Assembly: GCA_964526035.1 (NCBI GenBank)
Contig: CAZGKE010000140.1
Location: 1 to 9,197, forward strand
DNA: 9,197 bases
Source of the DNA: DAOMOD01 sp964526035
Lineage (GTDB): Bacteria > Pseudomonadota > Gammaproteobacteria > Xanthomonadales > BPKI01
Direction of reading: 5' to 3'
Shown: positions 5,774 through 9,197 of the stretch, piece by piece
How the letters are laid out: the number at the start of each line of letters is the position of its first letter
Numbering within the stretch: the stretch's first letter is position 1
Translations under genes and position numbers: made by a program
Notes under the pieces: model-generated
Databases searched by the model: none
Told to the model about the DNA's origin: nothing
What the model saw: only the letters and a program-made list of their open reading frames with translations

Positions 5774-8209
5774 ATGCTTTTCGCCGGTCTGCTGTGCACC
5801 ACTCTGGCGTGCGCCCACTCAGCGGAGTTCTCGGTTCTGGAGCTGCCGCCGGTCGATGGCAGCGAACAGGTACAGATCGCAGTGAAGTGGTCGGGTGCTT
5901 CCCCGGTCTCGCTGGAGCTGGGCTACGAAGATTCCGCGGGACGTTTCGTCGCGACGGAGACGCGGCATCAGCTCGCCGAGGGCATGAATCTGCTGCCGAT
6001 CACTGCGTCCACAGCGAAAGACGGTCATGTCTGGCGGGTGGTGGATGCCCTGGGCGCTGAGCTGGCGCGGGAGAAGGGCGGCGCAGCCGATCCGGCTTGG
6101 CAGCCCGGCTTCGAGTTCGAGGGAATCGTGCAGCGGGTGCGCGCTGCAGTCGTTTACGACGGGGACCTGATCGTCGGCGGGGACTTTGGAGCCATCGGCA
6201 CACAGGTAGCGAATCATATCGCCCGCTGGGACGGGAGCGCATGGCATCCCCTGGCCGGGCCGTCGGGGAGCGGAACCAATCACTACGTGACGACCATGGT
6301 CGTATACGACGGCGCACTGATCGCTGGCGGTTACTTCACCGTAGCGGGAGGGGTCACGGTCAACCATGTTGCGCGCTGGGACGGCAGCGCGTGGTCGCCG
6401 CTGTCCGGGCCATCCGGAGCCGGGACGAGCAACGCGGTCTTCGCTCTCACCGTCTTTGACGGCGCGCTGATCGCGGGCGGATGGTTCGCCGAGGCCGGCG
6501 CCGTGCCCGTCGACAACATCGCGCGCTGGGACGGCAGCAACTGGACGGCGCTTTCGGGTCCACTCGGGCAGGGGGTCAGCAACCCGGTGCATGCACTCAC
6601 GGTCTACGAAGGCGCCTTGATCGCCGGCGGCTGGTTCATCGAGGCCGGCGGCGTCACGGTCAACCGCGTTGCACGCTGGAATGGAAGCACCTGGTCGGCG
6701 TTGTCCGGGCCGACGGAGGCCGGGGTGGATGGTTCCGTATTCGCCCTGACCGTGTACGACGGCGCGCTGATCGTGGGCGGCGGCTTCACCACCGCGGGCG
6801 GGGTGCCCGCCAACAGGGTGGCACGCTGGAACGGGAGTGCCTGGTCGGATCTGTCTCCAAGTGGGGTGAGCGGGATCGTCTATACGCTGTCCGTTCACGC
6901 AGGCGCTCTGTATGGAGGCGGCGAATTCACGACGGCCGGCGGGGTTTCAGTGAATCGGGTCGCGCGTTGGGACGGAACCACCTGGTCAGCCCTTTCAATG
7001 CCTTCGGGTGCCGGCCTGAATGACACGGTGCGGGCCCTGGCCGAATACGACGGCGCCTTGATCGTGGGTGGCTGGTTCACCACTGCGGGCGGCATTGCGG
7101 TGAACCGGGTCGCGCGCTGGGACGGCGCGGCCTGGTCGACAATTCTTCCGGCTTCAGGGACCGGCCTCAACCGGTCGGCCTTCGCACTGCGCGAGTACCA
7201 GGGTGCCCTGGTGGCGGGCGGTCGCTTCACGGAGGCTGGCGATGTCATGACGGAACGGATAGCGCGCTGGAACGGGCGCACCTGGACTCCCCTGCACGGG
7301 ACCTCGGGATCGGGAGTGAACGGTCAGGTGTTTGCGTTGACCGTGTTTGACGGCGCGCTGTTCGCCGGGGGTTCGTTCACCACCATCGACGGTGTGACCG
7401 TCAATGGCATTGCGCGCTGGAACGGGAGCGCGTGGTCGTCACTGACCGGGCCGTCGGAGATCGGCGTCAATGGTTCCGTCTACGCGCTGGCGACCCATCA
7501 TGGGGCGCTGATCGTTGGCGGAACGTTCACGACTGCGGGCGGTTTGACCGTGAACCGGATCGCACGTTGGGACGGTGAGCACTGGTCGGCGGTGTCCGAG
7601 CGTCCGGTCGCCGGTGTCAGCGGTGCGGTCCTTGCTCTCGCCGTGTACGAGGACGATCTGTTTGCGGCTGGAGCCTTCATGTCGGCAGGTGAGACACCGG
7701 TGAGCCGGATCGCGCGCTGGGACGGCAGCGAATGGTCGGCGCTGGCAGGAGCCTCTGGCACCGGGGTCGCCAACGTCGCGTACACGATGATGGTGTATGA
7801 AGGCGCGCTGATCATCGGCGGCGGCTTCGGTTCCGCGGGCGGGCTGCCGGTCAGAGGCATTGCCCGCTGGGACGGCAGCGACTGGTCGGCGCTGTCAGGG
7901 GCGTCGGGATTCGGGGTCAGCGGGATTGTCCATGCGCTGGCCATGCACGAAGGCGCGCTCGTGGTCGGCGGGGAGTTCACCGAAGCCGGAGGGCTTGGCG
8001 CACCCAACATCGCGCGCTGGGATGGCAGCGACTGGTCGGTGCTTTCCGGACCTTCGGGAAACGGCGTGAACGGCACGGTGTGGTCCTTGGCCGCGTTCGA
8101 CGATCTGCTCGTCGCAGGCGGCGAGTTCGATCTGGCCGGGGGTGCGCCCAGCGCCCATATCGGTGCATACGGCGTCCGCAGCAGCATCTTTGCCGACGGC
8201 TTCGAGTAG
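5774..8209 (+). CDS. Secreted 14-blade beta-propeller-like repeat protein ending in IFADGFE
   Basis: An 811-residue exported repeat protein of unknown function. Residues 1-17 look like a signal peptide (hydrophobic MLFAGLLCTTLACA, likely cut after AHSA). Residues 18-105 form a unique, probably beta-rich domain I do not recognise. From residue 127 run thirteen repeats of 50 residues (the fifth has 47), then a half repeat. The repeat pattern is [VE]Y[DE]GALI.GG.F, TTAGG...NR, [IV]ARW[DN]G..W, S.LSG.SG.GV, NG.V.ALA. This resembles the Rax2-like or 'GGxFTxAGG' family of beta-propellers, common in secreted bacterial proteins. Residues about 109-126 (WQPGFEFEGIVQRVRAAV) match the second half of a unit, and the C-terminal half unit supplies the first half, so one blade is split between the ends of the array. 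The chain ends SSIFADGFE. Start choice: ATG 5774 has the best ribosome-binding site but no basic residue before the hydrophobic run. An in-frame TTG at 5744 or ATG at 5693 would add RTLRTRGAG and make a more typical signal peptide. A surface adhesin or carbohydrate-binding role is only a guess. Confidence 0.85.
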   Translation: MLFAGLLCTTLACAHSAEFSVLELPPVDGSEQVQIAVKWSGASPVSLELGYEDSAGRFVATETRHQLAEGMNLLPITASTAKDGHVWRVVDALGAELAREKGGAADPAWQPGFEFEGIVQRVRAAVVYDGDLIVGGDFGAIGTQVANHIARWDGSAWHPLAGPSGSGTNHYVTTMVVYDGALIAGGYFTVAGGVTVNHVARWDGSAWSPLSGPSGAGTSNAVFALTVFDGALIAGGWFAEAGAVPVDNIARWDGSNWTALSGPLGQGVSNPVHALTVYEGALIAGGWFIEAGGVTVNRVARWNGSTWSALSGPTEAGVDGSVFALTVYDGALIVGGGFTTAGGVPANRVARWNGSAWSDLSPSGVSGIVYTLSVHAGALYGGGEFTTAGGVSVNRVARWDGTTWSALSMPSGAGLNDTVRALAEYDGALIVGGWFTTAGGIAVNRVARWDGAAWSTILPASGTGLNRSAFALREYQGALVAGGRFTEAGDVMTERIARWNGRTWTPLHGTSGSGVNGQVFALTVFDGALFAGGSFTTIDGVTVNGIARWNGSAWSSLTGPSEIGVNGSVYALATHHGALIVGGTFTTAGGLTVNRIARWDGEHWSAVSERPVAGVSGAVLALAVYEDDLFAAGAFMSAGETPVSRIARWDGSEWSALAGASGTGVANVAYTMMVYEGALIIGGGFGSAGGLPVRGIARWDGSDWSALSGASGFGVSGIVHALAMHEGALVVGGEFTEAGGLGAPNIARWDGSDWSVLSGPSGNGVNGTVWSLAAFDDLLVAGGEFDLAGGAPSAHIGAYGVRSSIFADGFE
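6152..8209 (+). repeat. Tandem 150-bp coding repeat, 13 full units and one partial
   Basis: Units start at 6152, 6302, 6452, 6602, 6752, 6893, 7043, 7193, 7343, 7493, 7643, 7793 and 7943, with a partial unit from 8093. Spacing is exactly 150 bases except for the unit at 6752, which is 141 bases long through loss of three codons in the LSG.SG.G loop. Units are clearly related in protein but diverged in DNA. The best-kept stretch encodes ARWDGS.WSAL (for example bases around 7864-7896 and 8014-8046). Each unit is one predicted propeller blade of the preceding protein. Confidence 0.93.
8186..8206 (+). other. C-terminal IFADGFE tag of the repeat protein
   Basis: The last seven codons encode IFADGFE, directly after the half blade. 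From memory, similar endings (I/LF.DGFE, sometimes followed by SGD) recur on unrelated secreted proteins of Lysobacterales-type gammaproteobacteria. It could be a sorting or processing tag. There is no following transmembrane helix or basic tail as in PEP-CTERM or LPXTG signals. Confidence 0.4.
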
Positions 8210-8214
8210 GTGCG

Positions 8215-8230
8215 ACGCTCCTGGTAGCGT
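8215..8230. terminator. Small hairpin between convergent genes
   Basis: ACGCT (8215-8219) pairs with AGCGT (8226-8230) around a six-base loop, in the 26-base gap between the repeat-protein stop and the reversed SDR stop. The location fits a shared bidirectional terminator. The stem is only five pairs and no T run follows on either strand, so this is weak. Confidence 0.25.
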
Positions 8231-8235
8231 GACAA

Positions 8236-9051
8236 TCATTTCTGCTCGCGGAAATCCTTTGATCGCCGCGCCACCATGCGAAGCGCCATGCCGTCAGGCA
8301 CATGCTTGGTGATGAACTTGATGAAACGGTTGACGCGACCGGTGACCCGGACGACATCGCCGCGTAGCGCAGCCTCCACGCCCTGGCGCGCTACTTCTTC
8401 GGCGGTCATCCACATGTACTTGGGCATCTTCGAGACGATCTTGCGCGCGCCGGTCACGTCGTGGAACTCGGAGTAGGTGAAGCCGGGGCATAGCGCCAGC
8501 ACCTTGATGCCATGATCGCGGTTCTCCAGCGCCAGCGACTGCGAGAACTTGATGGCAAAGGCCTTGGCACCCGCATACAGCGTGTTGCCGGAGGAGCCGG
8601 GTACCAATCCGGCGAGCGATGCGACGTTGATGATGTGGCCACGGCGGCGCTCACGCATTGCCGGCAGCAGACGGTGGGTGAGTTCGCACATGGCGGTCAC
8701 CAGCACCTGCAGGAAGTCAGCCTGATCCTTCCATCTTGTGCTGTGGTAGAGGCCGGGAACCCCGTAGCCGGCGTTGTTGACCAGCATCTCGATGAACAGC
8801 CCGCGCCCGCGCAGCTCTGCACAAAGCGCTGCGCATGCGGTCGGGTCGGCGAGATCGGCGGCAATGACGGCGCAGTCGCAGCCGTGGGCGTCTGACAGTT
8901 CCATCGCGAGCGCCTCGAGCCGGTCCGCGCGGCGCGCTGTCAGCGCCAGGTTGTAGCCACGACCGGCAAGCTCGCGCGCCAGGGCGGCACCGATGCCTGC
9001 GGAAGCGCCGGTGACCAGCGCCCAGGGTCGGAAGGAGTTTGACTCGCTCAT
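8236..9051 (-). CDS. Short-chain dehydrogenase/reductase, DltE type
   Basis: A 271-residue classical SDR (COG0300-like), an NAD(P)-dependent oxidoreductase probably acting in the cytosol on an unknown carbonyl or alcohol. The Rossmann motif is TGASAGIG (14-21). The Arg pair in LTARRADRL (40-41) after the second strand suggests NADP(H). NNAG (92-95), NVAS with catalytic S145, and Y159xxxK163 are present, followed by CPGFTYSEFHDVTG (188-201), a signature I recall for one branch of this family. The usual Asn of the fourth helix (N in 'NVTA') is read as Leu117 (LVTA), so the catalytic tetrad seems to lack its Asn. No signal peptide is seen; the C-terminus is basic (VARRSKDFREQK). The ATG at 9049-9051 follows GGGA on the minus strand at normal distance. 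It is the only reversed gene here, convergent with the repeat protein and divergent from tpiA. The substrate cannot be assigned. Confidence 0.93.
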   Translation of the reverse strand: MSESNSFRPWALVTGASAGIGAALARELAGRGYNLALTARRADRLEALAMELSDAHGCDCAVIAADLADPTACAALCAELRGRGLFIEMLVNNAGYGVPGLYHSTRWKDQADFLQVLVTAMCELTHRLLPAMRERRRGHIINVASLAGLVPGSSGNTLYAGAKAFAIKFSQSLALENRDHGIKVLALCPGFTYSEFHDVTGARKIVSKMPKYMWMTAEEVARQGVEAALRGDVVRVTGRVNRFIKFITKHVPDGMALRMVARRSKDFREQK

Positions 9052-9067
9052 GGAAGCATTCCCGGTC

Positions 9068-9076
9068 TGTTAAACT
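9068..9076 (+). promoter_or_regulatory. Possible extended -10 promoter for tpiA
   Basis: TGTTAAACT fits TGn followed by a -10-like TAAACT (4 of 6 to TATAAT), in the 61-base gap between the divergent SDR and tpiA starts. It would start transcription near 9083, giving a leader of about 30 bases. No -35 box is evident at the right distance. tpiA cannot be read through from the reversed SDR, so it needs its own promoter in or near this gap. Confidence 0.3.
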
Positions 9077-9112
9077 GGATGGCCGATTCGGAAGCGCCGT
9101 GGAAACGCCACC

Positions 9113-9197
9113 ATGCGAGAGAAGCTGGTTGCTGGCAACTGGAAACTTCAGGGTACGCGAGCCATGGCCGACGAATTGCTCGCGGCCGTCGCCGCCG
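9113..9197 (+). CDS. tpiA: Triosephosphate isomerase, 5' end
   Basis: The first 28 codons of the glycolytic enzyme that interconverts dihydroxyacetone phosphate and glyceraldehyde-3-phosphate; the gene runs off the right edge. MREKLVAGNWKLQGTRAMAD matches the conserved N-terminus, with the active-site N9 and K11 at E. coli numbering (MRHPLVMGNWKLNGS). Residue 13 is Gln, where E. coli has Asn. GGA at 9101-9103 is a weak ribosome-binding site. Its place after glmM follows a common gammaproteobacterial order, here with three genes in between. In relatives secG and the nuo genes often follow; that part is outside the window. Confidence 0.93.
   Translation, partial: MREKLVAGNWKLQGTRAMADELLAAVAA

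Noticed and set aside
6152..8209. Tandem repeat as a CRISPR array or non-coding satellite
   Set aside because: The units form one open frame with conserved protein and diverged DNA, without identical repeats and unique spacers.
5774..8209. Repeat protein as a classical Kelch or WD40 propeller
   Set aside because: The units have GG.F..AGG and ARWDG..W motifs rather than the Kelch GG-Y-W arrangement or WD40 GH/WD dipeptides.
7498..8235. Minus-strand open frame with a repeated SQRA / PPA pattern
   Set aside because: The periodicity is the reverse reading of the 150-base coding repeat. The plus-strand frame has the conserved blade motif, export signal and ending.

Overview
This GC-rich window carries the conserved gammaproteobacterial run ftsH, folP, glmM and tpiA, in that order, interrupted by four extra genes. 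The FtsH and GlmM residues align closely with the Escherichia coli proteins. The TpiA start (NWKLQGTR), the FolP N-terminus and a secreted protein ending in IFADGFE suggest a member of the Lysobacterales (Xanthomonadales), perhaps near the Rhodanobacteraceae. That placement is inferred by eye.

Layout. 1-1061: 3' part of ftsH (AAA+ membrane protease). 1062-1212: a spacer holding an imperfect inverted repeat built from degenerate 7-base units (CCAGTAG/CCAGTTG type), ending just before the likely GTG start of folP. 1213-2115: folP (dihydropteroate synthase). 2116-2295: a spacer with only weak hairpins. 2296-3225: a secreted YiiG-like DUF3829 protein. 3275-4612: glmM (phosphoglucosamine mutase), with a small hairpin over its ribosome-binding region. 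4632-5579: an isopenicillin-N-synthase-like Fe(II) dioxygenase. 5580-5773: a spacer. 5774-8209: a secreted repeat protein with thirteen full 50-residue blades plus one blade split between the two ends of the array, ending in IFADGFE. 8236-9051, minus strand: a short-chain dehydrogenase of the DltE type. 9113-9197: the 5' end of tpiA.

How they fit. ftsH, folP, glmM and tpiA are housekeeping genes for membrane protein quality control, folate synthesis, cell-wall sugar synthesis and glycolysis. The added genes (DUF3829, dioxygenase, repeat protein, SDR) are probably lineage-specific insertions. The first three run in the same direction as the core genes and may share their transcripts, and the SDR is reversed. 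No mobile-element gene, CRISPR array, rRNA or tRNA was seen. The most interesting items are the 14-blade repeat protein with its C-terminal tag and the heptamer inverted repeat in front of folP.
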